A stretch of 64,000 bases of DNA from Bacillus xiamenensis (GCF_000300535.1 NZ_AMSH01000002.1:85337-149336); one strand, 5' to 3'. Counted from the stretch's first letter, positions 50,313 through 60,223 are shown. A program made the numbers and translations. Notes: a model not told the origin generated them from the letters alone.

Positions 50313-51194
50313 TCATGCCTGATGCAATCGATTTTCAATGAGATCAATGAATTGAAGGACGGCTCTTCCTGGTGAATCATTTGTTTTCCTCAATAGACCA
50401 ACTGGCGGAGAAACATGAATTCCCTTTATTTCTAATACCTTGGTGCCGGGAAGTGTAAAAGAATGAGCAGTTCGTGTAAAAAGAGATACTCCTAAGCCTG
50501 CCTGAACATAGTGTTTATGGGACATGCTGCTCGTAATCTCTAATTTATTGTAATTTGTCCCAATGACATTAACAATTTGTTGTTCAATTTGAATGCGGAT
50601 AGGGCAATTATGGGGCGTAAATAAAATCGTCTCATCCTTTAAATCTGCTATCTCGACTACATCTTTCTCTGCCAATCGATGGGAAGAGGGAACGAGCAGA
50701 ACGATATCATCTTGAAAAAGGGGCTTATAACTATTGTCCATCGAAGCTTCTGGTGCTCCGCAAATCGCAAAATCAATCTCATCATGAGAAAGTAAGGAAC
50801 TCAATGTATTCGCATCCGCTACTTGCACAGAAAACTCTACATTCGGAAACCTTTCCTTGAATTCTGCAATAAGTGCAGGAAATTCTAAGCTGGCTGTAGG
50901 CTCCGAAACACCGATGCGAATGAATCCCGCAATGCCCACCTCTAAATCTTGGAGTGTTTTCGTCAATTTCTCATATTCATTGAGTAAAGAATTGGCTCTT
51001 TCATAAAAAAGCTGCCCTGATGCTGTTAACTTTAAGGTCTTCCCTCTTTCTAGAAGTTTCTCTCCAATTTCCTCTTCTAAATGCTTAATGTGCAAGGTAA
51101 TGGTTGGCTGAGAATAATTCAGTGCTTCTGCTGCTTTTAAAAAATTCCCGTATTTCACAATTGTCGCAAAGGTGCGAATCGCACGAATCTCCAT
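50313..51194 (-). CDS. LysR-family regulator
   Basis: 293 residues: N-terminal winged helix-turn-helix (FLKAAEALNYSQPTITLHIKHLEEE, near 18-42) and a periplasmic-binding-type effector domain. It is divergent from the sulfur operon with 150 bases between. B. subtilis YtlI, the activator of the ytmI operon, is the probable counterpart, itself controlled by CymR. AT-rich intergenic sequence at 51230-51290 probably holds its binding site; no clear palindrome was defined. Confidence 0.86.
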   Translation of the reverse strand: MEIRAIRTFATIVKYGNFLKAAEALNYSQPTITLHIKHLEEEIGEKLLERGKTLKLTASGQLFYERANSLLNEYEKLTKTLQDLEVGIAGFIRIGVSEPTASLEFPALIAEFKERFPNVEFSVQVADANTLSSLLSHDEIDFAICGAPEASMDNSYKPLFQDDIVLLVPSSHRLAEKDVVEIADLKDETILFTPHNCPIRIQIEQQIVNVIGTNYNKLEITSSMSHKHYVQAGLGVSLFTRTAHSFTLPGTKVLEIKGIHVSPPVGLLRKTNDSPGRAVLQFIDLIENRLHQA

Positions 51195-51344
51195 GAAAAC
51201 CCCTCTTTTCCCTATATTTTAAATAACTAAATCGTGTATTTATGATTACTAATTATACTTTTCTATTGGTTTGCCTTATTATAATTTATATTATCAACTA
51301 TTCCAAGCTGTTTAGAAGGAATTATAAGAAATGGAGGAGACGAA

Positions 51345-51896
51345 TTGACGAAAGTAACCATTATAGCAGGCGGACATTCCGTCCAATCTCGACTAACCGG
51401 TGTCCTGCAGCATGTGAAGCATCGTTTAACGTTAAATGGGATTGATGTTCATATCATTCAAGTCCACCAGCTCCCTAGCGACGCCTTAATCGGAGCAGAT
51501 TTTTCAAACGAAGACATTGTCAAAGCCATTGGTCTTGTGAATGAGAGCGACGGTGTCATTGTGTTAACACCCGTCTACAAAGCGTCTTTTTCCGGTATCT
51601 TAAAAACTTTTTTAGATTTACTTCCCCAGAAAGCATTCCAAGGGAAACCCGTCCTCCCTTGTGTTTTAGGAGGAACCTATGGTCACTTGCTCGTCATTGA
51701 ATATGCACTTAAACCCATCATTCATCAACTCGGTGCAACCGCTGTTCAATCTGGCGTTTATGTGGTGGATCATCAGGTCACAAAGCAGGATTCAGACAGC
51801 TATGTGCTTGATCTAGATGCCACCAACAGATTAAACCTCGCACTATCTCAATATCAAAGTCTAATAGGAGGAACCGCCCATGTCGCTCACCCTTAG
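51345..51896 (+). CDS. NADPH-dependent FMN reductase (SsuE/MsuE family)
   Basis: 183 residues from TTG 51345 with GGAGGAG upstream. Flavodoxin-like fold: VTIIAGGHSVQSR at the N terminus, LTPVYKASFSGILKTFLDLLPQ near 66-87, the LGGTYGHL block. It provides reduced FMN to the monooxygenases of the locus (51880 and 48942). B. subtilis ytm locus has RibR at this role, so this is a different partner. Its end overlaps the next gene by 17 bases. Confidence 0.87.
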   Translation: MTKVTIIAGGHSVQSRLTGVLQHVKHRLTLNGIDVHIIQVHQLPSDALIGADFSNEDIVKAIGLVNESDGVIVLTPVYKASFSGILKTFLDLLPQKAFQGKPVLPCVLGGTYGHLLVIEYALKPIIHQLGATAVQSGVYVVDHQVTKQDSDSYVLDLDATNRLNLALSQYQSLIGGTAHVAHP

Positions 51897-52905
51897 TATT
51901 CTTGATCAAAGCCTCGTCAGTGAAAATGAGAAAGCAGAGACGGGCATTCAGCATACCGTCAAACTAGCTGAAGCAGCAGATCAACTGGGTTATCACAGGT
52001 TTTGGGTATCTGAACATCACAATAATCCTCAAGTCGCTGGTTCTTCCCCTGAAGCACTTGCCGGCTATCTTTTAGCAAAAACGAACACCTTACGAATTGG
52101 CTCTGGCGGTGTCATGCTTCAGCATTACAGTCCGTTTAAGGTGGCTGAAACCTTCCACGTACTGGCATCATTAGCGCCTGGCAGAGTCGATTTAGGTGTT
52201 GGGAAAGCACCGGGAGGACTGAATCTATCGACACAAGCACTTCAGGAAAATGATCAAGCGTCACGGAAAGATTTTTCTCAAAAATTAGTGGAACTCAAAA
52301 CGTATCTCACTGAACAAGCAAATGAATTAAATGCTCAGCCAATCCCCAGCGTATCACCCGATATGTTCCTTCTAGGCGGAAGTACTGAGAGCGCTGAATT
52401 GGCAGCAAAACTAGGAATCTCCTTTGTTTTTGCCTATTTTATTAACGGGGATGATGCCTTATTAAAAGAAGCAAGGGAGACCTTCAAAAAATATCAGAAA
52501 GAGGACACTCATCAGCAATTCCTTCTCGCCATCACCGTATCTGTAGCTGAAGACCATGAACAAGCTCTCTCGTACATCAAACAAAAGGAAACAGTGAAGG
52601 TCTCCTTTTCCGATGGAAGAAAGCTCAATGTGACATCACTAGAAGATGCAGAAAAGCTCGTGACAGGAACAAAGAAGGAACACTACAACATCCACATTCA
52701 AAAAGCAGGCTATACCGCTGGCACAAAAGAAACCGTTCATCATCGGCTGACTGAGCTAGCCGAGTCTTATGATATCAATGAATTCATCGTGCTATCTCCG
52801 ATTGTAGACATTGATGCAAGAATAGCGTCTATCACATTATTAAAAGAAGCATTTGATCATGAACAAACAGCTAAAAAGCAAATCAATCAAGAGGTGAACG
52901 TCTAA
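51880..52905 (+). CDS. Luciferase-like flavin monooxygenase (YtmO-like)
   Basis: 341 residues of the bacterial-luciferase-like (LLM) class, MsnO8-type: LSILDQSLVSE, FWVSEHHNNPQVAGSSPEA near 42-60, LRIGSGGVMLQHYSPFKVAE near 71-90, GRVDLGVGKAPGG near 107-119. Uses reduced FMN and oxygen; substrate likely a sulfur compound. YtmO of the B. subtilis ytm operon is the likely equivalent. Start ATG is inside the previous gene. Confidence 0.85.
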   Translation: MSLTLSILDQSLVSENEKAETGIQHTVKLAEAADQLGYHRFWVSEHHNNPQVAGSSPEALAGYLLAKTNTLRIGSGGVMLQHYSPFKVAETFHVLASLAPGRVDLGVGKAPGGLNLSTQALQENDQASRKDFSQKLVELKTYLTEQANELNAQPIPSVSPDMFLLGGSTESAELAAKLGISFVFAYFINGDDALLKEARETFKKYQKEDTHQQFLLAITVSVAEDHEQALSYIKQKETVKVSFSDGRKLNVTSLEDAEKLVTGTKKEHYNIHIQKAGYTAGTKETVHHRLTELAESYDINEFIVLSPIVDIDARIASITLLKEAFDHEQTAKKQINQEVNV

Positions 52906-53159
52906 TGTCAAACAAACAAAAAATCATTTTATGGAGCAAAAATGGATGCAATTATTGTAAGGAAATTCAGTCCTACTTCAACGAACAGCACATTTCTTAT
53001 GCAACGATTGATGTAACGGAACATGATCATTACAGAAATATTTTAGAAGAAAAATATGGCGTGCGTTATGTGCCTGTAGTAGAGATCAGCCGTGATCCCC
53101 ATGTGTATCAAGCATTGCTGAATCCAGATATCAATGATTTACGAAAAGCGTTGATCTGA
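52905..53159 (+). CDS. Glutaredoxin-like protein (YtnI-like)
   Basis: 84 residues, thioredoxin fold: CNYCKE (CxxC) at 14-17 and cis-proline in YVPVVEI near 65. Overlaps the preceding stop codon by one base (TAATG), with GAGGTG upstream. Same place as YtnI in B. subtilis. Probably reduces disulfides or thiol adducts during sulfur release. Confidence 0.86.
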   Translation: MSNKQKIILWSKNGCNYCKEIQSYFNEQHISYATIDVTEHDHYRNILEEKYGVRYVPVVEISRDPHVYQALLNPDINDLRKALI

Positions 53160-53194
53160 CAGTACATATTTACACTTTTGAATGGAGGTTTGTC

Positions 53195-53758
53195 ATGAGT
53201 CGAGATACTTTTCGCATCGCTACCGAAGAAGATGCGCCAGCTTTTCTAGAATTGCTGACCAGTGCATTTCAACCACTTGCTGAAATGGGCATTGATTGGC
53301 CATCCACAAGCGCCACACTTGAAATGGTCACAGAAAACATCAGACAGTCCGTTGCTGTTGTGTTAGAACGAGACGGGCGGCTCATATCAACCATCACCAT
53401 ACGTTTTCCTTGGGAGAGCACTCAACCGGTTTCAGGATATCCATTTGTTTGGTGGTTTGCTACAGCTCCTGATTTAGCAGGTCAAGGGATTGGAAATAAG
53501 CTGCTCGATTATGTGGAAAACACCTTGCTCCGCCAGACATATAAAGCGCCAGCATATACACTGGGCACTTCTGGCCGAAAGCATCCTTGGCTTTTAAAAA
53601 TGTACGAACGCAAAGGATATACAAAATATATTGAACGTGAAGCCGATAATGGCGACTTAGGTGTATTGATGTATAAAGTGCTCATCCCTGAACGTTTCGA
53701 TGCCGCCATACTAGGAGCACCGCCCGCAGAAGAAAAAGTCGAAACGACTTCTATATAG
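53195..53758 (+). CDS. GNAT N-acetyltransferase (YtmI-like)
   Basis: 187 residues, acetyl-CoA binding motif GQGIGNKLLDYVE near 96-108 preceded by FVWWFATAPDLA. By context it acetylates S-substituted cysteine before oxidation, as proposed for YtmI/YxeL (2-succinocysteine pathway). The C-terminal 20 residues are acidic and disordered. Preceded by TGGAGG, 35 bases after the glutaredoxin gene. Confidence 0.83.
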   Translation: MSRDTFRIATEEDAPAFLELLTSAFQPLAEMGIDWPSTSATLEMVTENIRQSVAVVLERDGRLISTITIRFPWESTQPVSGYPFVWWFATAPDLAGQGIGNKLLDYVENTLLRQTYKAPAYTLGTSGRKHPWLLKMYERKGYTKYIEREADNGDLGVLMYKVLIPERFDAAILGAPPAEEKVETTSI

Positions 53759-53771
53759 GAGGTAATTCAAC

Positions 53772-54536
53772 ATGGGTGAGTTTTTCAAATGGGAGTATGT
53801 GGTGACGCTTTTCCCTAAAGTATTGTCGGCTCTTCCGACAACCTTGCTGATTGTGTTATTTGCCACATTGATTGGCAGTTTTCTTGGATTCATTCTTGCT
53901 TATTTTCGAATCGAGCGCATCCCCGTCCTGCATCAACTCAGTGCAATCTATGTCTCATTTATTCGCGGCACACCTATCCTTGTCCAAATGTTTATTGTCT
54001 TTTATGGCCTGCCAGGTGTGCTTGCAACAATTGGACTTGATATCTCCATGTGGAACAAATTGATCTTTCTTTACATTACATATGGACTCAATACAGCAGC
54101 CTATTTTTCAGAAATATATCGGTCTGCTTTATCGAGTGTCCCATTATCTCAATATGAAGCGGCTGCCTCCATCGGGATGACGAAATGGCAGATTTATAGA
54201 AGAACGCTCATTCCTCAAGCAGGAAAAATCGCTCTCCCGAATATTGGCGTGGCCATCGTCAACTTATTACAAAATACCTCTCTCGCCTTTACACTCGGCG
54301 TGATGGACATTATAGGAAAGGTGCAAACATTAGGGGCTCTATACTACCGCGTATTAGAAGGATACTTTATTGCTGCCGTCATTTTTATCGTGTTAAGTCT
54401 GCTGCTAGAAAAAGCGTTTGACCTATTGGAAAAGCGAGTCAGTACACCGAAAACAAGAAAACAGCGTCAGACGACATTCATTTCCTTAAAAAGAGCCGAC
54501 ACGGCCTTCACTACTTTAGAAAAACGTGCGAAGTAA
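53772..54536 (+). CDS. Amino-acid ABC transporter permease (TcyL-like)
   Basis: 254 residues of the HisM family: five membrane helices, EAAASIGMTKWQIYRRTLIPQAGKIALP loop near 133-160 binding the ATPase (EAA motif). Extended basic tail. It pairs with 55413-56123 as a heterodimer. Probable substrate: cystine or S-modified cysteine. Spacing 13 bases after GNAT. Confidence 0.88.
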   Translation: MGEFFKWEYVVTLFPKVLSALPTTLLIVLFATLIGSFLGFILAYFRIERIPVLHQLSAIYVSFIRGTPILVQMFIVFYGLPGVLATIGLDISMWNKLIFLYITYGLNTAAYFSEIYRSALSSVPLSQYEAAASIGMTKWQIYRRTLIPQAGKIALPNIGVAIVNLLQNTSLAFTLGVMDIIGKVQTLGALYYRVLEGYFIAAVIFIVLSLLLEKAFDLLEKRVSTPKTRKQRQTTFISLKRADTAFTTLEKRAK

Positions 54537-54553
54537 AAAGAGGAGGATTTCAC

Positions 54554-55396
54554 ATGAAAAATCACAAACTATTCAAAAAACATTCCATCATTGGTCTGCT
54601 TGCACTTGGGTCATTGCTCCTTGCTGCCTGCGGTAATGATGAACAATCTAATGAAGTCAAAGCAGAAGCAGCGAATAATCATCCCGATGCTAAAGAAATC
54701 ATCATTGGAACAGGGAACGCTTACCAGCCCTTTGTTTACTTAGACGAAAATGGAAAATTAACAGGCTATGAGAAGGCTGTATTAGATGAAGTCGATCAGC
54801 TGCTTCCACAATACACATTTAAATATGAATCCTTTGAGTTTAAAAATATTTTACCTGCATTAGATGCTGGTAAAGTAGATCTCGCTGCCCATCAATATGA
54901 AATCAATGATGAGCGTCAGAAGAAATATCTATTTGGAAAAGTGGGCTACACCGATTATACAAGCTATGTGGTTGTTGCTAAGGCGTCCGGTCATGACTTT
55001 CAAAGCCTGAACGACTTGGCTGGGCACAAGGTGCATGCGTCCACTGGAAGTAACTTTGCTTATCTTCTAGAGCAATATAACCAAAAGCATGACCGAAAAA
55101 TTGACATTGTCTATGGGGATGGAGGAAACGAAATACTGGTCAAAAACTTGCAGAATGGCACAGTCGATGCGGCCTTGCTCACAAAGTATGATGTCAATAA
55201 GCTAAACAAACAATTCAATGCCAACCTTGTCACCTCTGGAAAGCCTGTGAACGTATCTAAAACGTATTATCTTTATCAAAAAAACAATACGACACTTCAA
55301 AAAGACATTGATCAAGCATTACAAAAGCTGATCGATAACGGAAAGCTCGCTGAACTGTCTAAGAAAATATTGGGCGGAGATTTTACTCAATCATAA
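54554..55396 (+). CDS. Substrate-binding lipoprotein (TcyJ/K-like)
   Basis: 280 residues. Signal peptide with lipobox LLAAC at about residue 26, then a family 3 solute-binding domain (IIIGTGNAYQPFVYLDENGKLTGYEKAVLDEV). Membrane-anchored receptor for the transporter formed by the two permeases and the ATPase. Unlike B. subtilis ytm operon, which has two binding proteins, only one is present here. Confidence 0.9.
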   Translation: MKNHKLFKKHSIIGLLALGSLLLAACGNDEQSNEVKAEAANNHPDAKEIIIGTGNAYQPFVYLDENGKLTGYEKAVLDEVDQLLPQYTFKYESFEFKNILPALDAGKVDLAAHQYEINDERQKKYLFGKVGYTDYTSYVVVAKASGHDFQSLNDLAGHKVHASTGSNFAYLLEQYNQKHDRKIDIVYGDGGNEILVKNLQNGTVDAALLTKYDVNKLNKQFNANLVTSGKPVNVSKTYYLYQKNNTTLQKDIDQALQKLIDNGKLAELSKKILGGDFTQS

Positions 55397-55412
55397 GAAA
55401 GGAGCCGTCAGA

Positions 55413-56123
55413 ATGGATTTTGATGTTGCTTTTATGTTTCAGGCCTTTCTAGCTGCACTTCATTATTTGCCAACGACTCTGCTATTAGGCTTTCTCCCGC
55501 TATTATTTGGCTCCGTCTTTGGCTTTGGCATTGCCCTTATTCGTTTTTATCAAGTGCCTGTATTGTCTCAAGTGTTCAAATGGTTTGTGGCCATATTTAA
55601 AGCCATTCCGGTTGTATTAATCTTGCTCGTTTCTTATCTGATGTTTTCCGATTCGCTTGATCACTTGGCTGCATCTCTTTCGCTACCGATTCGTTTTAGT
55701 GATATGGATAGAAGGTGGATTGCGATTTTCTCCCTCACCTTATATGCCATCAGCGGGCTTTCAGAAATATTTCGAAGCTCTCTTGCGTCCATTCCAAAAG
55801 GTCAATTTGATGCCGCTCGATCCATTGGTTTTACAGGGAAACAGGTTTTGCGAAGGGTCATCATTCCACAGGTCTTTCCCATCTCCCTTCCTTTACTGAA
55901 CAACATGCTGATCAGTTTAATCAAAGCCTCTTCTCTCGTCTCTATGGTGTCTGTGGTCGATATTTTAAACGGTGCTTTAATCAAAGCCAATGTGAACTAT
56001 CGTTATCTTGAAGCATACATCGCTGTTGCCCTGATTTACTGGGCTCTGTGTGCCTCTATCGAAGCCATCACAGCCGCATATGAGACATATGTACTTAAAA
56101 GCAAAAGGAGACGATTTGCATGA
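55413..56123 (+). CDS. Amino-acid ABC transporter permease (TcyM-like)
   Basis: 236 residues, HisM family, five membrane helices. Coupling loop [31 protein letters not shown] near 131-161. Partner of the other permease. Its end overlaps the ATPase start by four bases. Confidence 0.88.
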   Translation: MDFDVAFMFQAFLAALHYLPTTLLLGFLPLLFGSVFGFGIALIRFYQVPVLSQVFKWFVAIFKAIPVVLILLVSYLMFSDSLDHLAASLSLPIRFSDMDRRWIAIFSLTLYAISGLSEIFRSSLASIPKGQFDAARSIGFTGKQVLRRVIIPQVFPISLPLLNNMLISLIKASSLVSMVSVVDILNGALIKANVNYRYLEAYIAVALIYWALCASIEAITAAYETYVLKSKRRRFA

Positions 56124-56863
56124 TTGACATCAAACAGGTGCATAAAGCGTTCGGTAAAAACCAGATTCTGAGAGGAATTGATTTAACGGTAGAAAGAGGC
56201 GAAGTGGTCGTCATTTTAGGTCCGAGTGGTTCTGGGAAATCAACCTTTCTGCGATGCTTGAATTTTCTTGAGCGTGCGGATCAAGGAGAAATCAGCATTG
56301 ATCACACGACCGTCAAGTTCAATCAAGCAAGGCCTAAAGACATTCTGGCACTTCGCAGAAAAACAGCGATGGTCTTTCAGCAATACGATTTGTTTATTCA
56401 TAAGACAGCTCTTGAGAATGTCATGGAAGGCTTAGTCATTGCCCGTAAGCATCCGAAAAGCCAAGCCTATGACACAGCCCTCCATTTGCTCACAAAAGTA
56501 GGGCTACTAGAAAAAAAGGATGCCTATCCGCATCAATTATCCGGCGGGCAGCAGCAGCGAGTAGGCATTGCAAGAGCACTTGCATTGAATCCAGAAGTCA
56601 TTTTGTTTGATGAGCCGACCTCCGCCTTAGATCCCGAGCTTGTAGGTGAAACACTTGAAGTCATTAAACAAGTAGCACAAACTGGGGTCACGATGATCAT
56701 CGTCACGCACGAGATGAGCTTTGCCTATGACATTGCCGACAGAGTGATTTTTATGGAGGATGGCGTGATCGTTGAATCAGGCACACCAGAAGAAGTCTTT
56801 GAACATACTAAAGAAGAACGCACAAAACAATTTTTAGCAAGATTTTCTTATAACCATTCATAA
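56120..56863 (+). CDS. Amino-acid ABC transporter ATPase (TcyN-like)
   Basis: 247 residues. Walker [10 protein letters not shown] near 34-42, signature [15 protein letters not shown] near 139-153, Walker [15 protein letters not shown] near 161-174. GlnQ-type. The last gene of the sulfur-compound operon, ended by a terminator overlapping the stop codon. Confidence 0.93.
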   Translation: MIDIKQVHKAFGKNQILRGIDLTVERGEVVVILGPSGSGKSTFLRCLNFLERADQGEISIDHTTVKFNQARPKDILALRRKTAMVFQQYDLFIHKTALENVMEGLVIARKHPKSQAYDTALHLLTKVGLLEKKDAYPHQLSGGQQQRVGIARALALNPEVILFDEPTSALDPELVGETLEVIKQVAQTGVTMIIVTHEMSFAYDIADRVIFMEDGVIVESGTPEEVFEHTKEERTKQFLARFSYNHS

Positions 56864-56903
56864 AAAAAACAAGTCGTTCCAAGGAGATCGACTTGTTTTT
56901 TTT
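56862..56903. terminator. Terminator of the sulfur-compound operon
   Basis: AAAAAAAACAAGTCG / CGACTTGTTTTTTTT around a 12-base loop. T-runs on both strands; faces convergent ywgA. Confidence 0.92.
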
Positions 56904-56955
56904 GTTTCTTATATGCCCGTCTGTTCTAGCAAATAGCCAGCACATAATGGTTTTT

Positions 56956-57456
56956 CTAGTGCAGTTCCTTCAACTGATCAATATAAGCAAGGGCTGCCTC
57001 AAATTCTTCGTCCGTATAGCGCTGCTTGCTTTTAATGGTGAATACCTTTTCCTTTACCTCATCTTTTGGCAGATCATCAAAGTATAAAATCGTTGAGACA
57101 AGCTCTAGAAAACGAGACGATTGCTCATTCATCTGCTGCGTCAGCACTTTGAGGTCAGGCATGTCCACTTCACACTGATCGAGAAACTCTTTCCCATTGT
57201 CCGTCAGCGAATAACGATATTGATAGTATCCGCCCTTTTTTTCCTTCATTTCGTCCAAGAATCCAAGGTTGCACAGCTCTTCAATTCTGAGCGTCAACTC
57301 CTCTGAATAGGGGCCATAAAAATGAAAATCGTATTTCTCGTAAAAAGGCAAATCTAGCTTTTTTGCTATGTAAATCATTTTTTGCAGCTTCTTCCGTCCA
57401 ACGATTTCCCCAGATTCAGAGAACACCTTCATCAACTTTGCATGCTCTTTCAACAA
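56956..57456 (-). CDS. ywgA: YwgA family protein
   Basis: 166 residues, helix-rich, charged, with FSESGEIVGRKKLQKMIYIAKKLDLPFYEKYDFHFYGPYSEEL near the N terminus, a winged-helix-type pattern also seen in SocA/DUF4065-related and YwgA proteins. Soluble. Function unknown. Downstream of ywfO on the same strand, 30 bases apart. Confidence 0.85.
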   Translation of the reverse strand: MLKEHAKLMKVFSESGEIVGRKKLQKMIYIAKKLDLPFYEKYDFHFYGPYSEELTLRIEELCNLGFLDEMKEKKGGYYQYRYSLTDNGKEFLDQCEVDMPDLKVLTQQMNEQSSRFLELVSTILYFDDLPKDEVKEKVFTIKSKQRYTDEEFEAALAYIDQLKELH

Positions 57457-57486
57457 ATTCCCGACATCTCCTTTTTCAGTACTTCC

Positions 57487-58788
57487 TTATCCCAATCCAA
57501 GCAGCTTCATGATCGCCTTCTTTGCTTCAGCGTTTTCCGACATATCTACAATTAAGTCCATCGGGAAATAAAGTTTATGATCGGTTCTTCGTTTACCGGA
57601 AATGGCATCAACTATATCTGACTGTCTCGACAGTTCTTTAATATGACCACTTTGCGTCAAGAGGTGGATTGGCAGCCGTTCTTCTTCTTCGCCCGGTCTA
57701 TAGAAGTCATAAGGCAAATCAGAGGAAGAGTCGACCACTAAATAATAGTCAGGATCAATTCCTGCCTCTTTGAACAAGGCGGTCAGCTTGAAATATTTCG
57801 TCATTTCTTCGTTTGGATTAAACTCTGTATATTGGAATAATCGGCGGTTCATAAAACGGCGGCACAAATCAGCCAGCACGTGATCTTCTTCGTCTTCCCA
57901 CGCCTGAAAATAAAATAAGACAATGGATTCATCCAGCTTAATATAGTCCTCTGTGGTGACATTCCCTTCAAAAATCGAATAAAAATGAACAGGGGCATGT
58001 GTAAATATATAGCCCGTTTCATGCAGCTCTTTTGCACGATGGAGGATTTTTGTTAAAATGACTTCCGCACTGCGTGTCACTGGGTGGAAATAGACTTGCC
58101 AGTACATTTGATAGCGGCTCATAATATAATCCTCAACAGCATGCATCCCGCTCTGCTTCATCACAATTTGATCTTCTCTTGGACGCATCACACGCAAAAT
58201 ACGTTCCATATCAAAGTGGCCATAGCTGACGCCTGTATAGTAGGCATCACGCTGCAAGTAGTCCATTCGGTCGGCATCAATTTGACTTGAGATCAAACTG
58301 ACCACCTGTTTGTTTTGATAGGTTTTGGCAATGACTTCTGCTACATGCTTCGGAAAATCATCACTGACCCGGCGAAGCACTTCATTTACTTCTGTTTGCC
58401 CTAAAATGATATCTCTTGTAAACGATTCATGATCTAGATGGAAGACCTTTTCAAAGGAATGAGAAAACGGACCATGTCCAAGGTCATGAAGCAAGGCTGC
58501 ACTGAGTACAAGTTCGCGCTCCCCTTCATCCCATTCTGGTCTTCCTTTAAACACATCATCCACAATCCGTCTCACAATCTCGTATACACCAAGCGAATGG
58601 TTAAAACGGCTGTGTTCTGCCCCATGAAACGTCAAGTAAGTGGTTCCTAGCTGTTTAATTCGTCGCAGGCGCTGAAACTCTCTTGTTCCGATTAAATCCC
58701 ATATTAATGCGTCCCGTACGTGAACATAGCGGTGTACAGGATCTTTAAATACCTTTTCTTCAGATAATTTCCCTTTTGGATACGCCAT
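57487..58788 (-). CDS. ywfO: HD-domain phosphohydrolase YwfO
   Basis: 433 residues. HD domain: RFNHSLGVYEIVRRI near 61-75, ALLHDLGHGPFSHSFE near 93-108 (metal-binding HD), and ISSQIDADRMDYLQRDAYYTGV near 166-187. dGTPase/SAMHD1-related deoxynucleotide triphosphohydrolase in family members; B. subtilis YwfO binds (p)ppGpp-related nucleotides in some reports, but I rely on the domain only. GGGACG-type site before the ATG. Confidence 0.9.
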   Translation of the reverse strand: MAYPKGKLSEEKVFKDPVHRYVHVRDALIWDLIGTREFQRLRRIKQLGTTYLTFHGAEHSRFNHSLGVYEIVRRIVDDVFKGRPEWDEGERELVLSAALLHDLGHGPFSHSFEKVFHLDHESFTRDIILGQTEVNEVLRRVSDDFPKHVAEVIAKTYQNKQVVSLISSQIDADRMDYLQRDAYYTGVSYGHFDMERILRVMRPREDQIVMKQSGMHAVEDYIMSRYQMYWQVYFHPVTRSAEVILTKILHRAKELHETGYIFTHAPVHFYSIFEGNVTTEDYIKLDESIVLFYFQAWEDEEDHVLADLCRRFMNRRLFQYTEFNPNEEMTKYFKLTALFKEAGIDPDYYLVVDSSSDLPYDFYRPGEEEERLPIHLLTQSGHIKELSRQSDIVDAISGKRRTDHKLYFPMDLIVDMSENAEAKKAIMKLLGLG

Positions 58789-58865
58789 CGTTTCGTCCCT
58801 CTTTTTTAAGACGTATTTCTATTATATCGGGTAACTTTTCCCGAAAACATCCTTGAATTTGCTGG

Positions 58866-58950
58866 TGAATGTGTTCTCGAAGATTGAGTGGACGTAAAAA
58901 GCCCGACCTGACAGGGACGGACCTCTTTTTAGGTCGACTGAACACATTCA
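58866..58950. repeat. Long-spaced inverted repeat between ywfO and the DUF1450 gene
   Basis: TGAATGTGTTC (58866-58876) and GAACACATTCA (58940-58950) are exact 11-bp inverted copies, enclosing a nested CGACCT/AGGTCG pair and a T-run on the minus strand. It may end the DUF1450 transcript or be a structured RNA. Confidence 0.5.
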
Positions 58951-58957
58951 GTGACAT

Positions 58958-59179
58958 TTATTTGACTTTTTTTTGAACCTTTTCGAGTAACTCATCTTCT
59001 GTTGGTGCAGATAATGGGCGATTGTTCACAAACGCAAAGGCCTTTTTTCTTCCTGGACCGCAATACGATTGACAGCCGATCTCAATTTTTGCATCAGGGT
59101 CAACCGATTTGAGTCGAGGCAATAACGTCTTTAGGTTCGTCGCATCACAATCGTCACATACGCGAAACTCATTAGCCAT
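58958..59179 (-). CDS. DUF1450 (YuzB-like) small cysteine protein
   Basis: 73 residues with CDDC near 8-11 and CQSYCGPG near 35-42; a four-cysteine thioredoxin-fold protein seen in Firmicutes, possibly iron-sulfur binding. Function unknown. Position upstream of ywfO on the same strand; the B. subtilis equivalent may be ywzC, which I could not confirm, so no symbol is given. AAGGAAG stands before the ATG. Confidence 0.8.
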   Translation of the reverse strand: MANEFRVCDDCDATNLKTLLPRLKSVDPDAKIEIGCQSYCGPGRKKAFAFVNNRPLSAPTEDELLEKVQKKVK

Positions 59180-59360
59180 GGTCTTACGCTTCCTTTCAAT
59201 GATGATACTTTATTCTATATGAAACAGTTGGACAACCAAGAGTGAATAATATACCACCCAACATTGTACATCGAAGCGTCTGGACTTGCAAGACGCATTG
59301 TCAGCGCAAAGACTCATTCACATAAAAGCTAGTATTTCCCACTATCCTTTTAGCAAACTT

Positions 59361-59390
59361 GTATAAACCTTCTGGAACTTGGCTAATCTA
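59361..59390 (+). promoter_or_regulatory. Sigma-F-type promoter of rsfA
   Basis: GTATA, 15 bases, GGCTAATCTA resembles the sigma-F pattern GYATA-n15-16-GGnnAnAnTR with one mismatch, 31 bases above the start codon. B. subtilis rsfA is a sigma-F gene. Confidence 0.6.
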
Positions 59391-59421
59391 ATACCATCAA
59401 ATCATATGGGGGTTTAAACAC

Positions 59422-60222
59422 ATGTCAAAACAAAGACAAGATGCTTGGTCAGAGGAAAATGATCTCCTCTTGGCAGAAACCGTCTTACGTCACGTCAGAG
59501 AGGGCAGTACACAGCTGAATGCGTTTGAAGAAGTTGGAGACAAGCTGAACCGCACTTCAGCGGCATGCGGATTTAGATGGAATGCTGTCGTCAGGCATCA
59601 ATATGAAAAAGCGTTGGCACTTGCCAAAAAACAGCGAAAACAACGCATGCGCGCACTCGGCAATGGACAGCCTGCGAAAAAACGCTTACTCTATCAGCCA
59701 CAAGTAGAAGAAACAGTCCCGCAGGAGGAATTCTCTCAGGAGCTGGAACCAGCGCAGGAAGAAACGTTCGCACCTGCTGCCGAAACAGCAGAACAGCTTC
59801 AGTTTGTGGATCAAAGCTACAATGAAGAGTTAGCTAGTTTATCACACCTATTATCCCAGGCTTCTCACGTTGTAGAGAAGAAGCCAGAAACCAATCCATT
59901 TCAGCAGCGTCAGGAGTTAACAATGGAGGATATCATTGATTTCTTACGCCGCTATGAAGGGAATGGACAGCAATCCTCTGCCTTACGGATGGAAAACAGC
60001 CGGTTAAAACGAGAAAACAATGAACTGACACATAAAATCTCGCAGCTAGAAGCTGAAGTGAAAAAGCTTGAAAAGGACCAGCTCACGATTCAAGAAGATT
60101 ATGAAACACTCGTCAAAATCATGAACCGTGCAAGAAAACTAGTTTTGTTTGAAGAAGACGACAATTCCGCACCAACCTTTAAAATGGACCGTAACGGCAA
60201 CCTTGAAAAAATGGCAGAATAA
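59422..60222 (+). CDS. rsfA: Prespore transcriptional regulator RsfA
   Basis: 266 residues. N-terminal Myb/SANT-like DNA-binding domain ([40 protein letters not shown], near 8-60), an acidic middle part, and a C-terminal coiled coil ([30 protein letters not shown], near 193-222). It modulates sigma-F-dependent genes in the forespore. ATG 59422 is preceded by GGGGGT. Confidence 0.93.
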   Translation: MSKQRQDAWSEENDLLLAETVLRHVREGSTQLNAFEEVGDKLNRTSAACGFRWNAVVRHQYEKALALAKKQRKQRMRALGNGQPAKKRLLYQPQVEETVPQEEFSQELEPAQEETFAPAAETAEQLQFVDQSYNEELASLSHLLSQASHVVEKKPETNPFQQRQELTMEDIIDFLRRYEGNGQQSSALRMENSRLKRENNELTHKISQLEAEVKKLEKDQLTIQEDYETLVKIMNRARKLVLFEEDDNSAPTFKMDRNGNLEKMAE

Positions 60223-60223
60223 C

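Noticed and set aside
58760..58957. 65-codon frame between ywfO and the DUF1450 gene
   Set aside because: It overlaps the ywfO start and the inverted repeat, and its ribosome site is missing.
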